Assembly (NCBI RefSeq): GCF_950023065.1
Contig: NC_088678.1
Span: 39,546,580 to 39,610,579, forward strand
DNA length: 64,000 nucleotides
Reading direction: 5' to 3'
Source: Planococcus citri
Taxonomy: Eukaryota > Arthropoda > Insecta > Hemiptera > Pseudococcidae
Shown: positions 34,716 through 47,072 of the stretch, piece after piece
Position numbering within the stretch: position 1 is the stretch's first letter
Layout: every line of letters begins with the position of its first letter
Notes under the pieces: model-generated
What the model was told of the DNA's origin: nothing
Databases searched by the model: none
The model's input: the letters and a program-made list of their open reading frames with translations, nothing else
Position numbers and translations under genes: made by a program

Positions 34716-37700
34716 CGCGTCAATAGGTATCCATTATTTTCTCGAAACCTATCATAACCGCACTGTTTATGAGACTACTGTATAGGTAACTAGTAACTAC
34801 CGCATTAAAATACGATGAAATGCCGAACAAACCTTAAACTAATAAATTTATCGAATACCGTATATACAAATAAGATAACATTTGTGATAATAAACGCGAT
34901 GCATATGCAAGAAGAAAAAAAAACACGATGTTCGAGTACCCAAAAAAAAAAAAAAATGAATAAAAAAATAGGTACAAAATCAATGTTATTTTAAAATGCT
35001 CACTCTCGTCTTCGAAATGTGAAAAACAAAGAAAATTTCAAATTCAACGCGCAACGAAAAGTTCAAACGAGCACGAGAATAAACAAGACTACTTCAAGTT
35101 GATTTAATAAGCGTTTGAAGCTGTGTACTCTTATTCGCGAAATTTCAACGGCTAATGAACGAAGTTGCTCTTACACATGAATGCGAACTACCATATAGAT
35201 ACATATAAACCTTTAGGCTTCCAACTTCCAACTATCATAATCGATTTGTTTCCAGGTACACCTAATTTTACTCATATTAGTGAACAAGTTAACTTATCAA
35301 TAGCTCATTAGGCGTGCATAGCATTTGACTAGAAATGCTACCTATAGTTTACCTGTCTACCTACCTTTTTTTTTTACTAGCCTTTTTTGGTGAAAAATGT
35401 GTTTTCAAATGTTTGCACGTGGCTGTGAGTTTAACAAGTTTTAAAGTGGAGCTTTTGTTTTATTACACAGGGTAAAATTGGTAAAAAAAAAAGAACGGAA
35501 GAACTCGAAATGGGTTTCCTACTGGGAGCTATAAAAGCATTTTTATACCGCTGTGTTGAGTCAAGTGTAGTGTGTAGCATTCAATGTAGAGATATGGATA
35601 TGGTCTCGAAGACAAAGGACCAAAATAAAAAAAGATCTACATACGAAATCCGTACTGTAACCAGTGACATGCTGATGTTCAATGGTAATATTTACAAGAA
35701 CTTGTCTAGTGTTTCTTTGCGTGAAAAGGATAAAACGATAAGAAGAAGATGTCGAAAGCAAGGAAAAAGATACTCGATGACAGGAAAGATTAATCGAATT
35801 TCCCTTTTAAAAAATCGCTCTGCTACTGGAATCGTCACAGCATTCAAGATAACAGGCGGGGACGGTGGGGGCATAAAAGGATAGAAAAAGACATGTTTGC
35901 ATTTTATCGCATCCAATAGCTAAATCGGTTTATTTTGACTAAAAAAAAAGAGATCTAGAAAATTTTAGCTCAAAAAATTATTTCAATCTGTTTTAACCCC
36001 ATCCCAGCCTCTTCAAATAATTTAAAGAAACTTCCTGCCAAAAGTTCTGTTTTTTATTAAAATTCTCAAAAATCTTATCATTTTTTGCCCATATGTCTTG
36101 CTTTTTATTAATTTATTCAATCAATCTTGAAAATTTTCCAGTTTTCCAGTTTTGTTCTTTGAAATTATTGTTTTTTGCCAAAAATTTCTAAAAAAATCCC
36201 GTTTTTTTACTTTTAAAATCAATTTTTGAAATTTCCCATTCATTCTATTTATTAGAATAAATTAGAAATTTAAAATCTATAAAAATTCACAATTTTCATT
36301 TTTTTTTTTTGAAAATATATTTTGGCTCCATAAAAGTTTTACCTGACTAAACATCTTTCTCAGTCCTCCATTCCCATTGAAATATATGAAAAATCTCTTT
36401 TAGGAAGTCCTGTATTTTGCACTTTTAAAATGAAGCTTCGAAAATTTTCCATTGATCTCTTTTTTTTCAGTATTTTGTTTTCTATTTCAAAAACGAACTA
36501 TTTTCAAATTGAATAATTCTTTATCTGACTCTCCTTCTTCTCCCAAATTGCAAAATTTTCAGCTAGAAAGGTTTGCTTTTTGGCCATTTAAAAAGTGTCC
36601 TGCTTCTTTCTATGTTCTAAATCAATACCTACCTACCTATTCAAAATTTTGTATTTATTAATTTTTTTTTCATTTTTTTTTTTTTTTGAATACTTACAGA
36701 AAAATGTTGATCTGAACCAACAAAAAATTTCTGGTAGAGTTTGCTTTTTCTTTTTTTTAATTAAAAAATTCATCAGAAAACTCAACGTAACCAACATGAA
36801 TATAAATTCTCATACGACTGATGTAATAATTATGCAATTACAAACACCCAAAAAAAATTAAAATTAAAACTGTAAAATTTTCCATTGTTTTTTTGTTTTT
36901 AGAATTTTGATTTTTCTTTTGGGAATGGGACAATTTTTGACTTAAATATTGACCTGAGCCCCCCTCCCTCCCATCTAAACTGAAATATTTGAAAAAATTG
37001 TACCGTTTAAAGTTTTTTTTTGGCCAAAATGTCAAAATTAACCTGTTTTTATCATTTTTTTCAATCAATTTTTGAAATTTTATAAATTACCGGTAATTTG
37101 TTCAAAAACTACCAGTAGGTACCTAATTTATTGAAAATTACGGGGAATAATTTACCTCAAGCACTAGTACGAGTAGTTATCCTGAAAAAATAGCAGCAAT
37201 TTACTGAATACATAATAACGAGTGGTCCGTGAAAAGTTGGTAATTTACCAGAAATTACTAGAAAGAAATTTACCAAAAATTACCGGTACCTACCTAATGA
37301 TTTACCAAAAATTACGATCTAGTAATTTACCATAAATTACTAATAAATTAACAAAAATTACCAATAAATTACCAAAAATTATAATTTTTTTCTTTTTAAG
37401 AAAGGGTCTTTGAGTTTTCAGAAGTTCACTAAATCTTGAAATGTTGCCTAAAGGTGTATTTTAAAACTTTCTATGTAAAAATTCTACCAAAAAAATGATC
37501 ATTTCAGACTTTAATAATAAAAAAAAGTAACGAAAGAAGTAAAATTCGTGATTAGATTGCATTACGCTGGTTACCTGTTTTGAAAATTGAAAATAACAAC
37601 AAGTTTCTTACATGAAAGAAAAATTTTGCAACTTTTGTTTTGTTTTTTTTTTAAATTTAAATTTACAGTATTTCATCTTTAAATGTTTTTTGGTGCTATG

Positions 37701-40659
37701 TATGTACGTATTATAATACTTATTTCAATTTGATAGTTTCTCTCAACAGTGTTCAAAAAATTGATTTTTTTTTCAAAAACTTACATTTTTTTAAATTAAT
37801 ATTTTTTATTGATTTTCATAAATAAAAATAAAATTTTATTTAATAAGTAATTTTTTTAAATCTTTTCTTTATTAAAATATAATTATGTACCTATTTTATA
37901 AATAAGAATTCATCTTTTATTACAAGCATCAACATTGCCAATCATTTGCAAATTCTTCGTAAGTATAGGTATTTGGTAGGTACCTATTTACAATATACCA
38001 ACGAATCCATCAGTCCATTACCCCTCACACCCCTTGATCTTTAAAAAAATGAGTCATTGGCTCACGCACTTCCCTTCATTCTTCCCCTAAATGTTATTTA
38101 TTCTCTTGAATTATCACTTGAGTAAGGGTATTTGAAATCTACTAAAAGAGCAGCTTCGTTTTGTATCTGATTCATCAACTTGTAGCTACTGCTACCCTTC
38201 TAAATGAGAAGAATCTCATATTTACCCTTCCAGAAATATCGAGTTTTCCATGCAATTCACTCTTTTACAATTAGCGCGTTGGACAGGCATAGTGATTGAA
38301 GAAGATTGATTTTTGTTACAAACGAGAAAATAAATAACTTATATGCCTGCCTAAGTGTATATTTCTGTTCTTTTTTGGATATTTCATTCTGTTTTCGCAA
38401 GCAGAAAGCGAAGGGTGGATGAATAATCTCAACAAAGCGAAGATTTCTTTAAAATTCGTGCTGATTAGTGTTTTAAATATATCTCTAGATACTGTTTTTT
38501 TTTATATTGCCGTACATTTATTAAAAAACAAAATTTGTAACGAGGCAACAACATTGGCTATGAAAAGGGAAAAATATACGAAAAGATAAATTCTGAAACT
38601 TGGACGTTGCAAAAAGTCTAAAAAAGAATTGATAGAAGAAGGAGGCGTAACAGGGGCGAACCAATCAGTCAAGTTCCCTTTGGCTATTTCTCGATTAGCT
38701 GAAGGGTGGTTTTCTTTCATTTGAAAATGCCAAACTGGCCAAACTATAGTATCCAGATGTGAATAAGTTTTCCAGCTTTGAAAATTGAACGACGTAAAAA
38801 CTTTTTCGACGTTCGATGTTATTTTTTATTTTTCAGTTTCTTTTAAAACTCGAAACTCTCATTCGATAATTTATTATTTTTACGTGATTATTTTTGATAT
38901 AGTTTTTGAAAAAATAATCGCGCTTTTAGCTTTATACGACAGTTTAAATTTTTCACGACGCCTTTCTTTCTTCCAGTCAATTATAAATCATTTTAATGAT
39001 TTACGCATTTTAATATATATTTTTCATCGACTATCTCATTTTCATTTTCCGTACGTATTTTCCCCCTTAAGATGAAAAATTACGTTACGATGATTTTCAA
39101 ACGTCAAACTGAAACGTCCCATTAAAGAAAAAAAAATAAGAAAAACCTGCGAAATTATTCGAGCAATTCGTACTAAAATATTCAAAACATTGTAAATTTT
39201 ATTCGAACAAAACATAGGTAGGCTTAAAAAATCTCGCCTTATTTTCGCATAACAAACGTAGAATTAATCTCGTTCTGTATTTCGGTGACAGATATTCGTA
39301 TAAATTGCTCGAATTCGCAGTTCAAATTCCCCTCGCGTTAATTCACGAATATTTTAACGTTCTCGTAAATTTTCTTCTAAGAATTTCTACCTCGGAGTCT
39401 TTTTTTTTTTTTTAAAGACGAAGTTACGCTTTAAGATACGCCGAGATGATATTTCAATTGGAAATTTCATCGAGGCAGATTTTCTCTCATTTTCCATGGC
39501 CATGTTGCGCTCAATCTAACAAAATATATGATTACAAATTAGAGTAAATGTGACACAATTATTTACTAAGGTAAGGTGTTATATTGAGAACGGATAGTTG
39601 TGTAGCAGGTGTAGGTACTTTAACTCAGTTTTCGGTATAATTTTGTATATTTAATTACACGTGTCGTCGTCGTCGTTGTCCTGCAATGACAGCTTTTTCC
39701 TTAAACGTTCGCACGACGAAGAGGACGAACTATATGATACGTTGACGTTAAAAGTTACCAAAAACATTAACGCTATTATACTCGTAGCATGAGAAGAGAA
39801 ACTCCGACATTACATCTAATTTCGTCTCGTATTTTCCTGCGTGTAACGACTTAGGCAACTTATTCCACATTATGTGTTATCTGTCGCCTTTAAATGACGC
39901 TAGATGTAACTTATTTGACGTTGCGGATTTATAATTTATCGTTTTTCTTATTCCAACCAACTCGGCCATTGAAATAATGCCGGATAAATGGATGCTTTTT
40001 GGTAAATGATGTCGTTCGAGTTTCAAAACACTTACTTGATACGAATGGTATCACTTTAGAAGAGACGTTAATGACATTTTCGAAGCAAAAATTAGCTTTT
40101 GGCAGCGGAAAGTGAAATTGGCCAAATAGCTGGATATGCTTGATTACGTTTAGTTTTTTTTCTTTTTGCTGATGATTGCATACAGGCCAATAAAATGGTG
40201 CTATAAATGTAGTCGCTTAGAATGACAGTCATTTTTACATCTTTGCAAGAAAATTATCCCATCAGGTAGAAACATTTTGGCTCAAAATAAAAAAATCAAT
40301 AACAAGAGGATTCTTAAATAAACCACTGTAGATAGATTTTCTATACTTAGTTCAAATTCATTTCAAAATTCATCTCCCTAATAAAAAACACCAACCTCAC
40401 AAACCAACACTCAAAAAAATTCTCAGAAAAAAATCAAACGAAAATGCAGTTTAAAGCGAAAATTTGGATTACTTTCTGAATTAACCTTCCTCCCTTTCTT
40501 CCTTATTCAATTAATAGGCAGGTGTTTCCAGATAATCTGACGTGTTTAAAAAATGATCAGGATCATGTACAAAATTTGTTGGTCAGAAAAATCTATTTTA
40601 TCAACTTTAGAAATGTCTTATACAAAGTGGGTCCCCCCTCCACCCCCTCCACCAAAAAG
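34716..40659. other. Intergenic region upstream of the sFRP gene
   Basis: AT-rich DNA with T-runs and TAGGTACCTA motifs. It presumably includes the sFRP promoter and 5' UTR just above 34.7 kb. A degenerate TTACCAAAAATTAC repeat lies at about 37080-37385, and a small membrane-segment-containing frame at 38502-38720 (minus). No supported gene. Confidence 0.4.
37080..37385. repeat. Degenerate short tandem repeat of TTACCAAAAATTAC type
   Basis: Many imperfect copies of TTTACCAAAAATTAC and ATTACCAATAAATTACC run head to tail, interrupted by GGTACCTACC motifs. There is no coding potential. Confidence 0.6.
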
Positions 40660-41627
40660 GAAGTTGGCAGATTTTGACCAAATTCCGCGGATATCTTCAT
40701 TTCAAGTTGGAAGTTACTCAGAAAAAATTCAGCTCCTGAGGTGTCTCTGGAGGGGAGAAATGTGGTCTCAAAGAAGAGGAATTTTCGAACAAATGGTAGT
40801 TTTTTCGCTCTAGCCTCTACCCAATCTGTTTTGGAAGAAAATGGCCCAGTCACAAATGAAAGTAGGTATTCGAGATTCTGCTTCGATTTATGCTATTTTC
40901 GCCAAAATTCAAGATCACTGTTGGGGTTCTACTGCGGTTAAAAATTTAAAAATCGCTTATTTTTGGAAAAATGAGTGTTTTGAAAATTTTTTTTTACCAA
41001 ATACATATTTTGCATTAATTTATGCCAAACTATGAAAAGATATTATTCCTGAAACTGGAGGAAAATTTGGAACGCAGTGGTGCCAATTTTTTTATCACTA
41101 TTTTCAACTTGAAAAAATAGAAAAAATTTCATAAGTGGTTTTTTTGCCATTTCGATTTTCTAAAATTAGCAATAATGACCAAAAAATTGGCACCACTGCG
41201 TTCCATAATAAATGCTGTAAGATAATATTTCTCCAGTTTCAGTTCAGTTTCAGATGATATCGTTCAATATTTCGGCATAATTAATGCAAAATATTTGTGA
41301 AGAAAAAATTTTTTAAAACACAAGCAATTTGCAAATTTTCAACTGTCAACCTTGAACCCCTCAGGAGACGTAACTGTGGGTCTTGGATTTTGACGGAAAT
41401 AAAATAAATCGACGCAGAATCTCAAATACTATTATTTGAGACTGGGTCATTTTTTCCTTAACAGGCTGGGTAGGGACCATTAGAGCGAAAAAACGACTAT
41501 TTTTTCAAGTCGAAAATTCCTCTCTGTGGAGGACTCGTTTCCTCTCCAAAGGCACCTCAAAAGCTACAATTTTTTTGAATAACTCAAATAAAGGTCTCTG
41601 CTCAATTTGGTCAAAATCTGCCAACTT
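40660..41627. repeat. Second large imperfect palindrome (arms about 0.48 kb)
   Basis: AAGTTGGCAGATTTTGACCA at the left end is matched in reverse complement by TGGTCAAAATCTGCCAACTT at the right end. Inner blocks also pair, for example GGAACGCAGTGGTGCCAATT near 41070 with its complement near 41187. The centre is near 41145. The open frames inside it are shadows of the repeat. Confidence 0.85.
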
Positions 41628-44080
41628 TTTTTCGCGATTCACCTTAATGTCTTACTTCTCCTGTTTCAAGTATTTTATTGTAAATTTTCCCTTCAAAAAC
41701 AAAAACGTCTCTATCGAAGCAATAGTGAAAAAATAGGCTTAAACTTAACATTATGACGTAGTTTGGAGAAAAATTGAAAAGTTTGAGTGAGAGTGGCCTC
41801 GACCCAAAATTCGCACAAGTTCGAATTTTGAAAAGGAGATACATAGAATGAGGAGAAAACGATTGGAAAAAACGTCAAAATGCCCCCCCCCCCCGAGAGA
41901 CTGAATTCTTCAGTTCGACCATGAATTTTTGAAATAGAAAGGGGGACGTTTTAAGAGTCACAAATTTTGTTTACATCTTTTTTACGATCCATTGATTGTG
42001 GTTTTGAGTTATTTTGGAGCTTACAGCACCGCACAATTTTTCATTTTTTCAATAATTATTGCTACATGTAAGAAAACAAGGTTATGATTATGAACAAGGA
42101 ACAGAATGCTTTGAAAATGGTCCCCAAATTAATAGAAGTACTATAGGTCATGAGAAGAGTTAATTCAACCCTGAGTCCTTGATAAATTTTATTAGGATCT
42201 TTTATGGATTTTTTTTTTTTGAAAACTAGGGGGAGGGGAATACCAGAGACTCCAGAATTATAGAAATACTTGAATTAGTCATGGATTTGTTTGATTTGAA
42301 ATGTCGAAGTGCGAACCAAATTTTCAGTCTTTCACTCTAATTAGATAAAATTTTCATATTTTTCATAGGCCATCAGGTTTTTAAAATCTCCTCAAAAGGA
42401 ATTTACGATTTTGGTAAAAATTTAATATCAATCGCGATTTTTTTTCAGGCTTGGGATGTGTTTGAGGGTTTTTCGCTTCAGACGATTTTTTTTTGGCCAG
42501 CCCTCCTCCCCTCCATTAACAAAACAGTATCCTATGCAGAAAAAACTGTCTTCGATTAGAAGCTGATTTCATTTCTGAATTAACGTTACTTGAATTTTTA
42601 TGGAAAAACCAAAATCATTGATGAAATTGAGATAGAAAGCTGAAATTGGGGTATCATTTTTTTTTTTGGACTTCTTAAATCAGTTAGTGGTGGTTATGAG
42701 TCCTTTTAAAGCCTACCTATAGCAGGTCTTTTAATTTTATTCAAACGTTGAAAAAATGTTGAAATTCATTGATGATTCGTTTCAATTCTCTATGGGACAT
42801 AAACCAAACTTCGGTTTTCTGATCTCAATTTTATCAAATATTTTAATTTTTTTCATGGAAATTAGATCATTTTTAATTTCCAAAAATTCAGCAAAAATCA
42901 AAAAATTAAATTAAAGACCTGTTTTGCTTCATATGGTGTACCTATGGGATGGTTTTCAAAGTTTTTTCACGAGGGAGCCTGGCTTTCCAACTAACACTCT
43001 CCGACGTGAACGAAACCAAGCTGGATTGAACCCCCCACCCTCCCCACACCAAAATTTGGCGAATTTTTGAAAATTCAAAAAAACTGTTTTTTTTTAGAAA
43101 ATATTATTTTTAAGCAATATGAAAAAAATTAAAGAGGTAAAAAAAATAGCGAACTTGCAGAGACCATTTCTTGGAGTTTCTTTGTTTCGTCCAACTTGAC
43201 TCAAATTTGAGCTACTCGACAAAAGTAGGTATTTGAAATCTGGTTTGTGCTGTAAGTAGGTTGAGTTCACGTCGTCGTCATTTCTCGAGCGAGATATGAA
43301 ATCACCTATAGCCTATAGGTATTCAAACATTGATGTTAATTAAATTGCCTATACAAAGATTCAGGGGGAAAAAATATTCAAATTCAAAATTGGCATGATT
43401 TTTCCACCAAATTCTCAAATTTTTGAGTATTTTGCATCGCCAGTAAGCTTTTCAAAAAAAAAAAAGTTATGTGTATTTTTGCTTTTTGAACTTCAATGTT
43501 CTCAAGACTTGAGGTCTCATTGGCAAAATCATTTGTTACCTACATAATTTTTAAAAGGTTATAGATTTTAAAATTCAAACAATTCCGGTCTAATACAGAC
43601 GGACACTATTTTGATTAGTTTTGTTTTCAAGTAATCAATATGCATACTGTACGAGTAGCCTCTCCCTCGAGAACCAAAAATAAAATCGTGTATCAGAATG
43701 AACATTCGAGAGAAGATTGCGTAGGAAGGTTCCAATCAAAATTATTTCCCAGGCTTTCAAATAAAAATTGAATACTCAATCCTCATTCTTCAACTCCCAT
43801 AGTTATTTCTATTGAAATGAATCAAAATGATAAAGTAACTACAAAAGAACTACTTATGCAAATAAACGTATAGAATTTTGTTCACACATCAGTAGGTCTC
43901 TATGAAAAAAATTACATTTTACAAACTCATTCGTCCCTAGATCGATTCAATTTCGAACCAATACATAATTTCAGTTCAGCATTTACCTTAAAAATTTCAC
44001 TTTTTTGTAAATCTTTCATTCAATTTATGTACCTAAATTACAGTTTATGGAAAAAATCGTAATAAAATAATATTTAAAAA
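41628..44080. other. Intergenic, repeat-derived AT-rich DNA
   Basis: Contains a poly-C tract at 41883, G-rich runs and copies of dispersed repeats shared with other parts of the window: about 42780-42920 resembles 26080-26200, and 43002-43070 resembles 45885-45965. No gene was seen. Confidence 0.4.
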
Positions 44081-44084
44081 AGAA

Positions 44085-45239
44085 AAGAAATACACGTTTT
44101 ATTCGCACATATACACGAGTAAAATTCAGGTAACACATAATTTCGCGCACACTTTAATATAATAATTTACCATAATCGCCTAAATAATAAAATCGGTATA
44201 CATGCTATTAAAATTACACACATTTGGAAACCCCTAAATTTTGATACATATTTTCACCATTACACACGACAAGTTTGTTTTTTGGAAATTACAAACATAT
44301 TACAGTATAATCCGCAGCTACTAAGCGTTTCAAGTACACATCTTAACCTATTCTTTATTTTGAATTGATTTTTCTCGAACTAACACACCTCTCGTTCGTT
44401 TAAAATGGTAACAACGATTCAATCATTGTAAAAAATACGAAAAAAAATATACAAAAAGAAAACACAAGACAATACGCGCGCGTCACCCTTTTTTGTTTAC
44501 GATTACAGTAAGTAGAAAATTTTCGACAACGAGACACAAAAAAAAACTTTGAGCAAATGCTTTACTTGTGTATGTTTATGCGTTTTAATCGTATATTATT
44601 ACTTAATAGAATTCCTATAAAAATTCTGGTAAGAAAAAAACATAAATAACAGAGATTCGTTTTATAACAAGACACACGAAAAAAAAAGAAAAAAAAATAC
44701 GAAAATGCTACACGATTTTACATTGTCAATCACCATTATGCACATAAAAGGTAAACAATCACAATATACACAGATACATGTAATTATTACGTAAGGTTTA
44801 AGTTGAAATTCGTACTTAAAAATATTAAATCTATAATTTCATTTCTAAGAAAAAAAAAATTGAATAATTAAAATAATATCGCGTGTAAAACCCTTTGATT
44901 CGTTTGGCGAAATGGAAAAAAGAATAAAGTCGTTTTAAAAAAATGCAATATAAATCTCGAAAATAAATATTAAAGGAACTTAACCATCATCGAGTCGACA
45001 AAATGGAAACAGAATTTGTCAATAAATAGTCGCTAACAATAAATAGAAAAAAATAAGAACAAAACAAAACAAATCATGTTTACAGCACCGAATTTTTCAC
45101 ACTCCAATTAACATTAGAAGGAGAGCAAGAGGAGGAGGAGGAGAGAGAGGATATTCTCTTCGTGTCGAACGGGAACGTACGTCGTACATATTATCCAGAA
45201 GTATGAATTTTATCACCTCATGCACACAAGTACTCCCAT
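44085..45239 (-). other. Probable 3' UTR and terminal exon of an unidentified minus-strand gene
   Basis: The minus strand is T-rich over about 1 kb, as in the other 3' UTRs of the window, with a candidate AATAAA (TTTATT on plus) near 44097-44102. Just upstream an open frame stops at 45097-45099. It reads YDVRSRSTRREYPL, then a Pro run and a hydrophobic end (LALLLMLIGV), like a GPI-anchor signal. No upstream exon could be connected, so gene identity is unknown. Confidence 0.3.
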
Positions 45240-46718
45240 CTAATCGATATTTTTAATTAGTTATCTTTTACAATAATTTTAATCGATGAAAACTTCACGT
45301 AAATGAGCAATGGTTTTCACGTATTCGTGTAACGAGTTTTCCCCACCCTTATTCTGGTCACCTGGTGATCTCCTGTTTATTAAAATGTCCTCTCACGTAA
45401 GCTTACTCGTTTCAATATCGGTATGGGTTAAGTAATCGATACAAGTTGCAAATTATAAATGAGAAACTTTTATTATTCTTTCAACAACTCGAATGAAAAT
45501 TAATACGGGGAGATACTCGATATAAAATTTTTATAGCGTTTTAAAAATTCGCCTGGTCATTGAAGACTCTTATTGGTTGTAAAACACGATTTTTTGAATA
45601 CAATAAAATATGGTAGTAAAATTGCATAGTTTGTTTGTTCGAAGGGGTAAATATTTTCAAGTCGTCTAGATTCCTGTTTCAGGTTTTTGGGAAAGGTGTT
45701 TTGATGTCTGATCATTTAATTGCTCTTCGAAGCAAGGTATCAGAAAAGTTGTCAATCCCCCCCCCCACCCAGAAAAAACTATATTGTTTGATAAAAATTC
45801 ATTAAAAATTACAAGTCAGTTTTTTCAATGCAGTTTGTTTTGACCAAAAATTACTCACAAGGAACATTCTGAAGTAATATCCTCCAATTGGAACGAAACC
45901 AAGCCAGATTGAAAGAGCATAGGTATCTAAAACCCCATTTATACTTGACCAAAATTTCAAAAGCTAAAGTTCATTTTTGGGTTTTTGTTAAATTTTTGAT
46001 TTTTTTTTTCAAAAATGGGATATCACGAGCGTTTTTTTTTTATTGAGATACCGTCGGATTTATCCACATAACCATTCGACTTGAAGAACGAAAATTTTAA
46101 AAACTTTTCGGAGTTTTCAACGAAATTTTAAACTGGAAAGAATTGAAAACTCGCTGCGAATACTCCAGAAAATGGCATTAAACTTGTAGTTTTCGAAGTG
46201 GGAAGAGGGGAGACGATTAAAATGAAGTAAATTATTCACACTATTTCATTTCGTTTGAAAAAAAATGTAATTGTTTTTTTCATTTTTTTTAAATTTTCAA
46301 AAATTCACCAACAGCCAAAAAATGAACTCGAGCATCTAAAATTTTGTAAGAAGGAAGGTGGGAGGGGGGAGGAGTTAAGGCATGTTTTTTTGATCCACTT
46401 TAGTTGAATTCAAATCAGAGGGCGCCAGTTCAAAAGATAAATACCATGCTCAGATAAAATTTCACCTTCTTGTAAACAGAAAACTAGAAGGCTTCAAAGT
46501 TGGATAAAATTTTCAGAAAAATTGGAAATCTCATTTTCATTTATTGGCAGAAACTTTTCAACAACGGAGCAAAAAATTATGAAATTTATAGAGCAATTTC
46601 TTGACAAAAGAATTATATTATTGAACGGAAACGAACAATTTACAGGCAGGAGAGGGGGAAATTTAGAAAAAATCGTCATCATTTCCCAATTACTTGACAA
46701 GGTTTCAAAAACATGGAA
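45240..46718. other. Non-coding AT-rich stretch
   Basis: No supported gene. It contains a poly-C run at about 45760 and a copy of the dispersed GAACGAAACCAAGC repeat at about 45893. Confidence 0.4.
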
Positions 46719-47072
46719 TTAGGTACCTACTAATTTTTCGCTAGCGGCGTTTTTTGCCAATTTTAGCGCATTTGTAAATCTGGAGGTATTCTTTTCATCG
46801 TCGAAACGGATCTGAAGAGTACCGGATGGAAGAATTTTACGGTAGGCGAAAGTAAATTTATATTTGTGAGGGTTGGCGTGTAACCGAACAAGATACCAGG
46901 TATTTTTTGCATTATCCTTGGCAGTATCAGTAATTTTAGCAGTGACCATTGAAGAGTACATATTTCGAGGAATGTGGCTGGGTAATCGGATTCCGTTACT
47001 ACGTGCGAGCTGTTGAACATCCGATTGGGCGATCTCTGCTTTACAGATGGACCAAAAATAAGTACCAACACT
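46719..47072 (-). pseudogene. Orphan open frame or gene fragment of unknown family
   Basis: The minus strand is open between the stop at 47073-47075 and the stop at 46719-46721 (about 117 codons). An AG near 47040 could be an acceptor. The stretch reads like real protein: AEIAQSDVQQLARSNGIRLP early on and KFTFAYRKILPSGTLQIRFD near the end, with varied codons unlike the surrounding A/T runs. I do not recognise the family. It could be an isolated exon of a split gene, or a relic of a mobile element or retrocopy. No poly(A) tail or flanking duplication was found. Confidence 0.35.

Noticed and set aside
35510..35884. 124-codon plus-strand frame
   Set aside because: No recognisable domain, low-complexity basic composition and no splice or regulatory context.
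40553..41035. Plus- and minus-strand frames near 40.6-41.0 kb
   Set aside because: They lie largely in the arms of a palindrome and are explained by the repeat.
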